From: Caryophanales bacterium
Lineage (GTDB): Bacteria; Bacillota; Bacilli; Bacillales; Amphibacillaceae
Assembly (NCBI GenBank): GCA_026168805.1
Contig: JAPFDS010000056.1
Span: 186,001-250,000 of the forward strand
Direction: 5' to 3'
DNA: 64,000 bases
Shown piece by piece: positions 1-10,859 of the stretch. The notes beneath the pieces were generated by a model that was given only the letters and a program-made list of their open reading frames with translations, was not told the DNA's origin and ran no database searches. Numbering within the stretch: position 1 is the first letter of the stretch; each line of letters begins with the position of its first letter. Both the position numbers and the translations under genes were made by a program.

Positions 1-1
1 A

Positions 2-103
2 TTTACCGGTTATTATGTGAAGGAGATTATTAAGCGGGATCGTAAACGGATGGAGAGCCACATGAAAAAACAAGAAAAACAACTCGCAGGTAAAGGTAAA
101 TAA
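2..103 (+). CDS. C-terminal end of an unidentified protein (partial)
   Basis: An open frame enters from the left edge and stops with TAA at 101-103, giving the last 33 residues of a protein. The tail is strongly basic and rich in Lys, Arg and Gln (it ends QLAGKGK). A hydrophobic-to-basic change near its start (FTGYYVKEIIKRDRKR) would fit the cytoplasmic tail of a membrane protein, but that is a guess. The family cannot be named from this fragment. It reads in the same direction as yojF and ends 95 bp before it, with an inverted repeat between them. Confidence 0.5.
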   Translation, partial: FTGYYVKEIIKRDRKRMESHMKKQEKQLAGKGK

Positions 104-116
104 TAGACACATCATT

Positions 117-150
117 GGTTCACAATCATAACTTTTGACGATTGTGAACC
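117..150. terminator. Inverted repeat, possible terminator lacking a T tract
   Basis: A perfect 11-bp stem (GGTTCACAATC at 117-127 with its complement at 140-150) encloses a 12-nt loop between the first partial gene and yojF. No run of T follows, so it is not a classical intrinsic terminator. It could be an mRNA-stabilising hairpin or an operator. Confidence 0.4.
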
Positions 151-198
151 GATTATGTAATGTAATAAAAGAATGCTAAAAAGGAAGGAAAGATACAT

Positions 199-561
199 AT
201 GAAACCAATTAATCATTCACATGTTCAGCAAATATTAACCGATTCAATTGGTAAAAAACTTTATGTACACTTGGAAACGACCAATGGTGCATATGCAAGT
301 CATTTTAACAATGAAGCGGTAAATGTTGGCGCATATATTCGTAATGCACACATATCCTTTACTCAGGCAAAGATTATTCAAGATGATGCTAGTTTTAGAG
401 TTGGACTTAAAATGGAGTTTGGCTGGATATATGCGGAAGGCCTTACGGATTTTGAAGAACTTAACGGAGCGCTATTACTCGCTGGTCATGATTCAGAAGG
501 ACGTGTGATGGTAGCTTTACAAATAAGTGAACAACCATTTGGACAAGAGCTCACAGACTAA
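199..561 (+). CDS. yojF: YojF family protein (DUF1806)
   Basis: This 120-residue protein has the size and sequence character of Bacillus YojF (DUF1806). The ATG at 199 is preceded by the ribosome site AAGGAAGG at about 181-188. YojF is encoded next to bshB2 (yojG) in Bacillus and is presumed to help bacillithiol biosynthesis, but its biochemical role is not established. No membrane segment or signal peptide is visible. The gene ends 24 bp before bshB2, so the two are very probably co-transcribed. Confidence 0.85.
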   Translation: MKPINHSHVQQILTDSIGKKLYVHLETTNGAYASHFNNEAVNVGAYIRNAHISFTQAKIIQDDASFRVGLKMEFGWIYAEGLTDFEELNGALLLAGHDSEGRVMVALQISEQPFGQELTD

Positions 562-585
562 CCGAAAGGAAAGGTGGAGATAGCG

Positions 586-1257
586 ATGGAACAACACGTT
601 GTTGTTATTTATGCACATCCTGATGATGAGTGCTTTGGAACAGCTGGAACAATTATGGAATATCGTAAAAAAGGAGTCCCTGTTACATATGTATGTGGAA
701 CATTAGGTGAGATGGGAAGAAATATGGGGTCACCAACATTTGCGAACAGAGAAACACTTCCGGCTCTGCGAAAAAAGGAATTAGAGGATGCTTGTGCATT
801 TTTAGATATCGATTTACATTTACTAGGGTATCGCGATAAAACGATTGAATTTGAAGACCGTAAAGAAGTGGCAACACATATAAAAGAAGTATTGGATGAA
901 TTGAAACCTTCACTTGTGATTACGCATTATCCGCCATTCGCAGTACATCCCGATCATAATGCTTTAGGTGCTGCTACCATTGATGCGGTCGGTATGTATG
1001 ATAAAGATGAACGTCCAGATTTATGGGCAACAGCGATTTCTAAAGATTTTGAAAAGCATTTAGGAAAGCCACATATTATAAATGATATCACACCGATGTT
1101 TGATCAAAAACTTGAAGCGATTATGGTACATAAATCACAAGCGCAAGGTATGCTCGAAAGAATGAGTGGTTCTTCCCAAGATGCAATTGCGTTAAAGGCT
1201 GCGTGGGAGAAACGTTTAGGAAAAGAGCAATTTTTCATTTGGGACTATGAAGATTAA
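586..1257 (+). CDS. bshB2: Bacillithiol biosynthesis deacetylase BshB2
   Basis: A 223-residue LmbE/PIG-L-family zinc deacetylase. It removes the acetyl group from GlcNAc-malate to give GlcN-malate, the second step of bacillithiol synthesis in the cytosol. The AHPDDE zinc and catalytic motif lies at residues 10-15, and the second metal motif HPDH occurs in YPPFAVHPDHN. The frame is open from a GTG at 574, but AAGGTGGAG at 571-579 is a ribosome site placed for the ATG at 586, so 586 was chosen. It follows yojF as in B. subtilis. BshB2 acts alongside, or as an isoenzyme of, BshB1. Confidence 0.93.
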   Translation: MEQHVVVIYAHPDDECFGTAGTIMEYRKKGVPVTYVCGTLGEMGRNMGSPTFANRETLPALRKKELEDACAFLDIDLHLLGYRDKTIEFEDRKEVATHIKEVLDELKPSLVITHYPPFAVHPDHNALGAATIDAVGMYDKDERPDLWATAISKDFEKHLGKPHIINDITPMFDQKLEAIMVHKSQAQGMLERMSGSSQDAIALKAAWEKRLGKEQFFIWDYED

Positions 1258-1310
1258 GGAATATCGTTTATAATGAAAAAATTCATTGTAAACAGTAGGA
1301 GGGAATAGGA

Positions 1311-1505
1311 ATGCGACAATTATATCGTTCCGTTGATGATCGATTTGTAGCAGGAGTACTAGGTGGAATTGCAAAGTTTTTCGGCCTCGATTCATTTTTA
1401 GTACGCGTAGCATTCTTAGTTTTAATATTCTTCTCCGTCGGTACTTGTGTGTTATTGTATATCATTGCTTGGTTCATTATTCCAAATGAAGGGACGGTGC
1501 GTTAA
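1311..1505 (+). CDS. yvlC: PspC domain membrane protein (YvlC-like)
   Basis: A 64-residue protein consisting of one PspC domain: a basic/aromatic N-terminus (MRQLYRSVDDRFVAGVLGG) followed by a hydrophobic segment from about residue 25 to 55. The ATG at 1311 follows AGGAGG at about 1297-1302. PspC proteins sit in the membrane and take part in envelope-stress sensing. In B. subtilis yvlC is grouped with yvlB and yvlD just before hprK, the same neighbourhood as here except that yvlB is absent and glpK intervenes. It directly abuts the next gene. Confidence 0.85.
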   Translation: MRQLYRSVDDRFVAGVLGGIAKFFGLDSFLVRVAFLVLIFFSVGTCVLLYIIAWFIIPNEGTVR

Positions 1506-1859
1506 TTGTTTATCATTAGTTGGGCCATCTCAGTTGTATTAAATGCTTTAGCCCTGATCACAGTTGCACAATTATTTGATTCGATTACTATGGTAGATTT
1601 TCAGACAGCATTGCTCGCGGGATTGATCTTATCGATTTTAAACGTTCTCGTGAAGCCACTATTAATTATATTTACTCTCCCAATAACGATTTTAAGTTTA
1701 GGACTGTTTTTATTCGTTATCAATGCGGGTGTTTTAATGTTAACTGCTAACTTTTTAGAAGGATTTACCATCGATGGATTTGGAGCTGCAATTTTAGCTT
1801 CCATTTTAATATCTATTATTACGATGGTGTTAAACAGTGCAGTACGCTCGATTCGATAA
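1506..1859 (+). CDS. yvlD: Phage-holin-family membrane protein (YvlD-like)
   Basis: A 117-residue, almost entirely hydrophobic protein with four predicted membrane helices, matching the phage holin family 4 superfamily to which B. subtilis YvlD belongs. Translation starts at a TTG directly after the yvlC stop (TAA TTG at 1503-1508), with no intergenic space, so coupled translation is likely. Family members are commonly linked to PspC proteins and envelope stress. The holin name reflects fold similarity only; no lysis role is implied. A terminator follows. Confidence 0.82.
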   Translation: MFIISWAISVVLNALALITVAQLFDSITMVDFQTALLAGLILSILNVLVKPLLIIFTLPITILSLGLFLFVINAGVLMLTANFLEGFTIDGFGAAILASILISIITMVLNSAVRSIR

Positions 1860-1870
1860 CCATTTAAAAG

Positions 1871-1905
1871 AATCTCATTTCTACTTATAGGAATGAGATT
1901 TTTTT
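1871..1905 (+). terminator. Intrinsic terminator after yvlD
   Basis: A 9-bp stem (AATCTCATT at 1871-1879 with its complement at 1892-1900) is followed by a run of T to 1905. It ends the yvlC-yvlD unit. Confidence 0.85.
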
Positions 1906-1956
1906 GTACATAGAATTTTATCAAACGATGATGCACCAAAGATATTCAGCTCATAT

Positions 1957-1986
1957 TTGGATTGAATGGAAAAAAAGAGATATAAT
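1957..1986 (+). promoter_or_regulatory. Probable sigma-A promoter of glpK
   Basis: TTGGAT at 1957-1962 and TATAAT at 1981-1986 are separated by 18 bp. The predicted start near 1993 leaves a leader of about 36 nt before the glpK ATG. No terminator or antiterminator hairpin is visible in that leader, so GlpP-type control, known in B. subtilis, is not evident here. Confidence 0.6.
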
Positions 1987-2016
1987 AGCTAAATAATAAT
2001 GAAAATGCGTCGGTAG

Positions 2017-3528
<1,512 letters not shown>

Positions 3529-3558
3529 AACAGCGTTTGATACAATCGTTCTTCTATA

Positions 3559-3593
3559 AAAGCTCGAATGGGTATAGGACATTCGAGCTTTTT
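3559..3593 (+). terminator. Intrinsic terminator after glpK
   Basis: A 12-bp stem (AAAGCTCGAATG at 3559-3570 with its complement at 3580-3591) has a 9-nt loop and a short T tail. Confidence 0.85.
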
Positions 3594-3718
3594 GATGTTT
3601 GCAAACCGAGGGAAAAACAGTCATATTTAAACATAGGAGAGACTAAATGTAAGACTTGCCGGATACAAATATGCTACAATTAATAAACAGGTTTTGCACG
3701 TGTAGGGAGGAAGAATAG

Positions 3719-4663
3719 ATGTCAGTCGTACAAATAAATGAGGTAGTCGAATATGCACAATTAAACCTTCTTGCGGGTTTTGGAGGCGTTCATCGGCACG
3801 TAACTACAAGCGATGTATCGCGTCCAGGAATGCAATTCGCTGGCCATTTTGAAGAGTTTAACCATGAGCGCATTCAATTGATTGGAAAAGAAGAGATGAA
3901 TTTCTATCATCAATTACGGGATGACGAAAGACAAGAGCGATTTCGTAATATTTGTACGTCATCTACACCAGGGATTATTGTCACAGGAGGACAGAACATT
4001 CCGAGTGAAATGATCCACATTGCAAATGAAACGAATGTTCCGCTTATTCAATCCACGCAGCCAACCACACGCTTAATAAGTACGATAACGAATTACTTGG
4101 AAGCTGAACTAGCTCCAACAACATCTGAACATGGTGTATTACTTGATATTTACGGCGTCGGGGTTCTCATTCGAGGAAAAAGCGGAATAGGAAAAAGTGA
4201 AGTAGCACTTGAATTAGTTAAGCGAGGACATAGACTTGTAGCTGATGATCGAGTAGATATTAGACGAACAGTTAACGAACGACTCATAGGAAGCTCACCT
4301 AAACTGATTCAATATTTACTAGAGATTCGTGGTGTTGGAATTGTAAATGTAAAAACATTATTTGGTGCAGGCGCTGTCCTAGAGGAAAAAAGAATTTCCT
4401 TTATGATTTATATAGAGGAATGGGATGGCAAAAAGGAATATGATCGCTTAGGAATTGATGAGCATACAAGCGAAGTGATTGGAGTCCAAATTCCAACAGG
4501 AACAATCCCAGTTCGTCCTGGTCAAAACTTAGCAGTGATTATTGAAGTTGCAGCCATGAATTATCGGCAAAAAAGTCTTGGTGTAAATGCTGCGGCAGAA
4601 TTTGCTGATCGACTATCAACGATGATTGAACAAGAAAAGAACAATCCAATGGAAGGAAGATAA
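3719..4663 (+). CDS. hprK: HPr kinase/phosphorylase
   Basis: A 314-residue bifunctional enzyme that phosphorylates Ser46 of HPr and Crh, and dephosphorylates them, setting carbon catabolite repression through CcpA. The Walker A motif GKSGIGKS is at residues 153-160, and the family signature LEIRGVGIVNVKTLFGAG follows about 45 residues later. The ATG at 3719 follows AGGGAGG at about 3703-3709. An extended -10 (TGCTACAAT, 3672-3680) may be its promoter. It starts the hprK-lgt-yvoD-ppaX-yvoF run, in the same order as B. subtilis. Its substrate Crh is encoded 10 kb downstream. Confidence 0.97.
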   Translation: MSVVQINEVVEYAQLNLLAGFGGVHRHVTTSDVSRPGMQFAGHFEEFNHERIQLIGKEEMNFYHQLRDDERQERFRNICTSSTPGIIVTGGQNIPSEMIHIANETNVPLIQSTQPTTRLISTITNYLEAELAPTTSEHGVLLDIYGVGVLIRGKSGIGKSEVALELVKRGHRLVADDRVDIRRTVNERLIGSSPKLIQYLLEIRGVGIVNVKTLFGAGAVLEEKRISFMIYIEEWDGKKEYDRLGIDEHTSEVIGVQIPTGTIPVRPGQNLAVIIEVAAMNYRQKSLGVNAAAEFADRLSTMIEQEKNNPMEGR

Positions 4664-4666
4664 TTT

Positions 4667-5512
4667 ATGACATGTAGTGCAGAATCGCTTGATCGAGTGT
4701 TTATTCAAATAGGTTCATTGCCCATATACTGGTATGGACTTATTATAGCGACAGGTGTTCTACTTGGTTTATACATAGCAACAAAAGAAGCCGAACGTTT
4801 AGGTCTTCATAAAGATATTATTATTGATTTTCTTGTCTTTGCGATACCGATTGCGATTATTTCAGCACGTATCTACTACGTCATTATGGAAGCAGATCAA
4901 TATATTGGACAGCCTTTTTGGAAAATATTTGCAGTATGGGAAGGCGGAATAGCCATCCATGGGGCACTCATAGGATCGGTGCTGACTGCGATTGTTTATG
5001 CAAAAGTACGCAAAGTCTCTTTTTGGCAAATGGCTGATATTATTGCTCCAAGCTTAATCTTAGGACAAGCCATTGGGCGTTGGGGAAACTTTATGAATCA
5101 AGAAGCCCATGGTGGTCCTGTTACCGAAGCATTTTACAATAATTTTATGCAGTATTTACCAGACTTCATTACCAATCAAATGTGTATTGATGGAGTCATG
5201 TACCATCCGACATTTTTATACGAATCTGTCTGGAATATACTCATTTTTGTACTTCTACTTATGTTACGCAAATACAACCCACTCCGTGGAGTCATTTTCT
5301 TAACATATGTGTGGACGTATTCAGTGGGGCGCTTTTTCATCGAGGAAATGCGTACAGATAGTTTATATGTATTTGGTTCATCATTCCAGGCAGCAAGAGC
5401 GCTATCGATCCTATTGATTGTTGGTGCGATTGGTTTGATTATTTACCGAAAAGTTTCAGGTAAAGCAGATCGTCATTATAATGGAAAAAAAGTCGTGCAT
5501 AAGAAAAAATAA
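4667..5512 (+). CDS. lgt: Prolipoprotein diacylglyceryl transferase
   Basis: A 281-residue integral membrane enzyme that moves diacylglycerol from phosphatidylglycerol to the lipobox cysteine of prolipoproteins, the first step of lipoprotein maturation. The Lgt signature GRWGNFMNQEAHGGP is present near the middle, with several hydrophobic helices around it. The ATG at 4667 lies 3 bp after the hprK stop, with its ribosome site inside the end of hprK (GGAAGGAAG). Likely clients in this window are the YtkA-like and TraB-like lipoproteins. Confidence 0.97.
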   Translation: MTCSAESLDRVFIQIGSLPIYWYGLIIATGVLLGLYIATKEAERLGLHKDIIIDFLVFAIPIAIISARIYYVIMEADQYIGQPFWKIFAVWEGGIAIHGALIGSVLTAIVYAKVRKVSFWQMADIIAPSLILGQAIGRWGNFMNQEAHGGPVTEAFYNNFMQYLPDFITNQMCIDGVMYHPTFLYESVWNILIFVLLLMLRKYNPLRGVIFLTYVWTYSVGRFFIEEMRTDSLYVFGSSFQAARALSILLIVGAIGLIIYRKVSGKADRHYNGKKVVHKKK

Positions 5513-5580
5513 CCATATAGAATCTATTTCATAATCTTGAACGAACCAAGGGAAAAAATATAGTTTTATGAAAAGGAATC

Positions 5581-6564
5581 ATGATGAAAGAAAGTGAACA
5601 ACGATTGAATGGAATTTTAAAAAGAGGTTTACAACAAGGGTTACATGTAACGTGGACATTGGGGAAGGTTATTTTCCCCATCACACTTTTCGTTACTATT
5701 TTACAATACACTCCCGTACTTCCTTGGGTTATTGACCTTTTAAGTCCAGTTATGGGTTTGATTGGGCTGTCAGGAGAAGCTGCGGTACCTCTCGTTCTCG
5801 GGAATGCATTAAATTTATTTGCTGGAATTGCGGCGATCATATCTTTTGATTTTACCGTAAAAGAAGTATTTATTATGGCAGTTATGCTCTCATTTTGTCA
5901 TAACTTATTTATAGAATCTACCGTTGCCTCTAAGGTAGGAGTTAGTGGATTACTCATCTCTGCCATACGAATGGTATTAGCACTTGTTGCGGCTGTCACG
6001 ATTAACTTAGTATGGAGTGGAGGCAGTGAATTAGCTAGTTATGGAATGATTGCTTCTCAAGAAGCAGAATTGACTAGCTGGGGGATGATTATCACCGCAG
6101 GCTTGAAAAAAGCCTTTGGAACAATTTTTCAATTAGCTGTTATTGTCATTGTTTTAATGATTATTATGCAGTTTTTACGAGAAAAAGGATTTTTGTTAAT
6201 ACTATCTAACCGACTTGAACCAGTTACGAAGCTTTTAGGGATGAGTCGAAACACGTCAATGACATTAGTGACGGGTCTAACCATTGGACTTGCCTATGGT
6301 GCCGGATTGATGATTCATGCGGTTCAAGAAGAAGGCGTCTCAAAGAAGGATATGTATTTAGCTATGCTGTTTCTAGTCTCTTGTCACGCTGTTGTAGAAG
6401 ATACGGTCGTATTTATACCGCTAGGGATTCCGGTATGGCCATTATTATTGATACGACTAGCGACAGCAATAATTTTAACAATTACTGTTGCGTTTATATG
6501 GAATCGAGTAGATGCAAAGAAAAGAAAGGAAAAGATGAATGAGCATACGTACGATACTTTTTGA
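5581..6564 (+). CDS. yvoD: Nucleoside-recognition (Gate) domain membrane protein, YvoD-like
   Basis: A 327-residue membrane protein with two Gate-type segments (for example NALNLFAGIAAIISF and LVTGLTIGLAYGAG). It is related to the SpmA/SpmB and nucleoside-transporter gating families. Its position between lgt and ppaX is that of B. subtilis yvoD. The transported substrate is unknown. Two adjacent ATGs (5581 and 5584) could start it; AAAAGGA at 5571-5577 fits the second slightly better. The 3' end overlaps ppaX by 26 bp. Confidence 0.82.
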   Translation: MMKESEQRLNGILKRGLQQGLHVTWTLGKVIFPITLFVTILQYTPVLPWVIDLLSPVMGLIGLSGEAAVPLVLGNALNLFAGIAAIISFDFTVKEVFIMAVMLSFCHNLFIESTVASKVGVSGLLISAIRMVLALVAAVTINLVWSGGSELASYGMIASQEAELTSWGMIITAGLKKAFGTIFQLAVIVIVLMIIMQFLREKGFLLILSNRLEPVTKLLGMSRNTSMTLVTGLTIGLAYGAGLMIHAVQEEGVSKKDMYLAMLFLVSCHAVVEDTVVFIPLGIPVWPLLLIRLATAIILTITVAFIWNRVDAKKRKEKMNEHTYDTF

Positions 6565-7168
6565 TTTAGATGGAACGTTAATTGATACGAACGAACTGAT
6601 ATCGGCATCATTTGCCTATACATTCGAAAAATACGGTTTAGTTTTTACAGATGAAGAAATCCTTCAATTTAATGGGCCACCATTAGTAGATACGTTTCGT
6701 GCCTTTGTACCAGAACAAGTGGACGAGATGGTTGCTACCTATAGAAAGCACAATATGGATCATCATGATTTATATGTACATGCATTCCCGCATGTGAAAA
6801 GCACATTACAAACCTTACAAGACAAAGGTATTCAAATAGCTGTTGTAACTTCTAAAATGCACAAAGTTGCACGTCACGGAATTGAATTTACCGAACTTGA
6901 TCCATATGTAGAGCATTTAATCGCACTAGATGATGTTGACAATGCTAAACCACATCCAGAATCGGTGATTAAAGCGATGGAGCTACTAAATGCAGATCCA
7001 AAAACAACTTTAATGGTTGGGGATAACTCTCAAGATATTGAAGCAGGTCACAATGCCGGTATTCGTACAGCAGGTGTGGAGTGGTCACATAAAGGAAAAG
7101 AGTTTTTAGAAACGTACAAACCGACGTATATGCTTGCGGATATGCGCGACATACTGGACCTTATTTAA
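6539..7168 (+). CDS. ppaX: Pyrophosphatase PpaX (HAD family)
   Basis: A 209-residue HAD-superfamily phosphatase. PpaX hydrolyses pyrophosphate, including the PPi made when HprK dephosphorylates HPr-Ser-P, which explains its conserved place in the hprK operon. Motif I FDLDGTLIDT begins at residue 8, motif II is VVTSK, and the acidic motif VGDNSQDIEAG lies near residue 160. The ATG at 6539 overlaps the yvoD end by 26 bp, with AAGGAAAAG upstream as ribosome site. Other HAD phosphatases look similar, but the synteny supports PpaX. Confidence 0.93.
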   Translation: MSIRTILFDLDGTLIDTNELISASFAYTFEKYGLVFTDEEILQFNGPPLVDTFRAFVPEQVDEMVATYRKHNMDHHDLYVHAFPHVKSTLQTLQDKGIQIAVVTSKMHKVARHGIEFTELDPYVEHLIALDDVDNAKPHPESVIKAMELLNADPKTTLMVGDNSQDIEAGHNAGIRTAGVEWSHKGKEFLETYKPTYMLADMRDILDLI

Positions 7169-7193
7169 GATAAGCATGTAAAGGAGTATATCA

Positions 7194-7733
7194 ATGCGAA
7201 AAACAACACGAACAAAAGTGTCGGATACAAATTCATTGTGGCAAATTTATAAAACTGTATCATTTTTCAAAGTGATGAAAAATTTTATTGCCATTCAAGT
7301 TGGACGCTATACCCCTTTCATGCGGATGAAAAATTGGATTTACCGAGTGTTTTTACGTATGAAGATCGGTGATCATACAGCTTTTGCTTTAATGGTCATG
7401 CCAGACGTGATGTTTCCTGAGAAAATTACGGTTGGAACAAATGCTATTATTGGCTACAATACGACGATTTTAGCGCATGAATATTTAATTGATGAATATC
7501 GTGTAGGTGAAGTGCGTATTGGAGATGAGGTAATGATTGGTGCGAATACGACGATTTTACCTGGTGTAACGATAGGAGACCGTGCTGTTATTGGTGCTGG
7601 GAGTCTTGTTCATAAAGATGTTCCAGAAGGAGCATTCGTCGGTGGAAACCCAATGAAACTCATTTATACGAAAGAAGAAATGGAAAAAAGAAATGAACAA
7701 CAAAACAAACATGCGTCATCTACTCAAAATTAA
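7194..7733 (+). CDS. yvoF: Left-handed beta-helix acyltransferase (YvoF-like)
   Basis: A 179-residue protein with hexapeptide repeats (for example [20 protein letters not shown]), typical of trimeric left-handed beta-helix O-acetyltransferases. The C-terminal [10 protein letters not shown] motif is common in maltose/galactoside/serine acetyltransferase relatives. The acceptor is unknown. The position after ppaX is that of B. subtilis yvoF. AAGGAG at about 7181-7186 precedes the ATG at 7194. The stop codon lies inside the left arm of the following terminator. Confidence 0.85.
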   Translation: MRKTTRTKVSDTNSLWQIYKTVSFFKVMKNFIAIQVGRYTPFMRMKNWIYRVFLRMKIGDHTAFALMVMPDVMFPEKITVGTNAIIGYNTTILAHEYLIDEYRVGEVRIGDEVMIGANTTILPGVTIGDRAVIGAGSLVHKDVPEGAFVGGNPMKLIYTKEEMEKRNEQQNKHASSTQN

Positions 7734-7760
7734 GAGTAAGAAGATGCATGTTTGTTTTGT
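7700..7760 (+). terminator. Terminator hairpin between yvoF and glpD
   Basis: A 15-bp perfect stem joins 7700-7714 to 7746-7760; the right arm is T-rich and ends in TTTGTTTTGT. It overlaps the yvoF 3' end. It could also act as a glpD leader hairpin, since B. subtilis GlpP antiterminates at a hairpin upstream of glpD, but it lies only about 37 bp before glpD and no separate glpD promoter is obvious. Confidence 0.7.
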
Positions 7761-7797
7761 ATGGAATCATATATGTAAGATAGAGGAGGCGAACTAG

Positions 7798-9444
7798 GTG
7801 AGAACTTTTACAACGATGAATCGTCAGGAAACATGGGAAAGACTACAAACGAAAACAATTGACTTACTTGTCATTGGTGGAGGAATAACGGGTGCAGGTG
7901 TAGCGCTTGATGCAACCACACGAGGCCTTCGTTCAGTTGTATTTGATATGCAAGATTTTGCGGCTGGAACGTCTAGCCGTTCAACAAAGCTCATTCACGG
8001 AGGATTACGATATTTAAAGCAATTTCAAATGGACGTTGTCGCTGAAGTAGGAAGAGAACGGTCCATTGTATATCATAATGCCCCACATATTACGGAGCCA
8101 TTATGGATGTTACTTCCGATGTATAAGGGAGGAACGTTCGGACGTTTTTCTACCCAGCTTGGATTAACAATCTATGATCGACTGGCACGTGTAAAAAAAT
8201 CAGAGCGGAAGCAAATGCTGTCAAAGACAGAAGCGCTAAAGAAAGAACCGTTATTGCAAGAAGAAGGACTTACTGGAGCTGGATATTATGTGGAGTACCG
8301 TACAGATGATGCAAGACTAACGATTGAAGTATTAAAAAAGGCTGTACAACTAGGTGCAGAAGCACTAAATTATGCAGAAGTGAATCAACTTTTATATGAT
8401 GAAGCAGGAAATTTAATAGGTGTCCGCGTGTTCGACCATATTTTACATCAAGAATATAATGTTTTGGCACGAACGATTGTAAATGCTACAGGTCCTTGGG
8501 TCGATGAGGTGCGGACAATGGATCATTCGATCGAAGGGAAATCTTTATACATTACGAAAGGTGTCCATCTCATTTTCAACCAATCAGATTTTCCATTACA
8601 TCAACCGGTTTACTTTGATGTGAGTGATGGGCGGATGATGTTTGCTATTCCTAGGGAAGATAAAACCTATGTAGGAACAACAGATACGCATTATACAGAT
8701 TCATATATTCATCCAATCATTACAGAAGAAGATGAAACATACTTACTCCACGCAGTGAATGATATGTTTCCGACGCTACATCTTGAAAGAAGGCATATCG
8801 TATCCAAATATGCAGGATTACGTCCACTTATTGCCGATGAAGGAAAAAGTGCTGATGAAATCTCACGGAAAGACGAAATATTTATCTCTTCCTCTGGATT
8901 TATTTCAATTGCAGGGGGCAAGTTAACTGGATATCGTAAAATGGCTGAAAAGGTTGTTCAAGCAGTTACAGACAAAATTAAGGAAGAAGATGCTATCTTA
9001 TATACGAAATCGACCACAAAAAATGTACGATTAGCAGGCGGAGAATTTGAACATATAGATGCATTTCATCCATTTAAAGAACAGATGATCCAAGAAGGCA
9101 ATCAGCGAAAGATTGAAACCCGTCTCCTAAAGAGATGTATACACACATACGGGAAAAACACCACACAAATCATGACATGTTTTGATCACATGGATGCTGA
9201 TAAATATCCAACCATTGAAGAGCGTTTTATGTTGGCACAGTTACATTATTCTGTGGAGTATGAGAGCGTTCATACACTCACAGATTTCTTTAATCGAAGA
9301 ACAAGTTGGCTATATTTTCATATAGATGAAGTAATAAGACATAAGAAAGTCGCTGCATTATATATGAGTGAGTTATTCGAATGGACAAAAGAAGAACAAG
9401 AAAAACATATAAAATGTTTGAATAAACAGATAGAAAGTATGTAA
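7798..9444 (+). CDS. glpD: Aerobic glycerol-3-phosphate dehydrogenase
   Basis: A 548-residue FAD flavoprotein that oxidises glycerol 3-phosphate to dihydroxyacetone phosphate at the membrane and feeds electrons to quinone. The Rossmann motif LLVIGGGITGAG lies near residue 22, and the family motif SSRSTKLIHGGLRYL follows near residue 60. A GTG at 7798 is chosen because AGGAGG at 7784-7789 stands 8 bp before it. This is the downstream step for GlpK. In B. subtilis glpD is elsewhere, beside glpFK, and the yvoF-trxB interval holds his genes, so its placement here is a rearrangement. Confidence 0.95.
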   Translation: MRTFTTMNRQETWERLQTKTIDLLVIGGGITGAGVALDATTRGLRSVVFDMQDFAAGTSSRSTKLIHGGLRYLKQFQMDVVAEVGRERSIVYHNAPHITEPLWMLLPMYKGGTFGRFSTQLGLTIYDRLARVKKSERKQMLSKTEALKKEPLLQEEGLTGAGYYVEYRTDDARLTIEVLKKAVQLGAEALNYAEVNQLLYDEAGNLIGVRVFDHILHQEYNVLARTIVNATGPWVDEVRTMDHSIEGKSLYITKGVHLIFNQSDFPLHQPVYFDVSDGRMMFAIPREDKTYVGTTDTHYTDSYIHPIITEEDETYLLHAVNDMFPTLHLERRHIVSKYAGLRPLIADEGKSADEISRKDEIFISSSGFISIAGGKLTGYRKMAEKVVQAVTDKIKEEDAILYTKSTTKNVRLAGGEFEHIDAFHPFKEQMIQEGNQRKIETRLLKRCIHTYGKNTTQIMTCFDHMDADKYPTIEERFMLAQLHYSVEYESVHTLTDFFNRRTSWLYFHIDEVIRHKKVAALYMSELFEWTKEEQEKHIKCLNKQIESM

Positions 9445-9569
9445 AAGCCCTTCTTTTGTACATCATAAGCAAAAGAGTAGACGGACATCAATAACTATTA
9501 TATCCTTACAAATGGATACTTTATTAGATAGTTCATATGAAGACATATCATAAGATTACAAAAACGTAA

Positions 9570-10535
<966 letters not shown>

Positions 10536-10709
10536 ACCATTAGACTTTTATAAAGAGGGGATAAAAGGTATTTAATGTGTTAAAAAATACATTAAATACG
10601 TAGATAAAGGTAATTGTATTTTAATTTACCTGTAACACGTAAGAAATATTCATACGTTATACTTTAGTTAACTAATTGACCCCCCTTTTTTATATAAATA
10701 ATTAGTTTG
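10536..10709. other. Long trxB-rapZ intergenic region with hairpins, no gene seen
   Basis: The gap between trxB and the chosen rapZ start is 324 bp. It contains an 11-bp inverted repeat (GTATTTAATGT at 10568-10578 with its complement at 10589-10599). A GAGGGG near 10553-10558 could pair with a CCCCCC run at 10681-10686. It ends in the terminator at 10710. No convincing small ORF was found. It may be a long 3' untranslated region or a small RNA; neither is proven. Confidence 0.4.
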
Positions 10710-10742
10710 GCGCAGGTGATCGTTCACCTGTGCCTTTTTTTG
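10710..10742 (+). terminator. Strong intrinsic terminator upstream of rapZ
   Basis: An 11-bp stem (GGCGCAGGTGA at 10710-10720 with 10725-10735, one G-U pair) has a 4-nt loop and is followed by seven T. It separates trxB transcription from rapZ. Confidence 0.9.
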
Positions 10743-10859
10743 CCTATATAAAATCAATCTTTTCAAATGTATTTTTACTATGAACCATGTATACTTAAGG
10801 AAGGAAGATTTGTTTCGGTATTGAAGTATGATGAGAAAGACCAAAGGGGAATGATTACG

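Noticed and set aside
1506-1859. Prophage holin
   Set aside because: Despite the holin-family fold, the gene is coupled to a PspC gene in the conserved yvlC-yvlD context, and no other phage genes are present.
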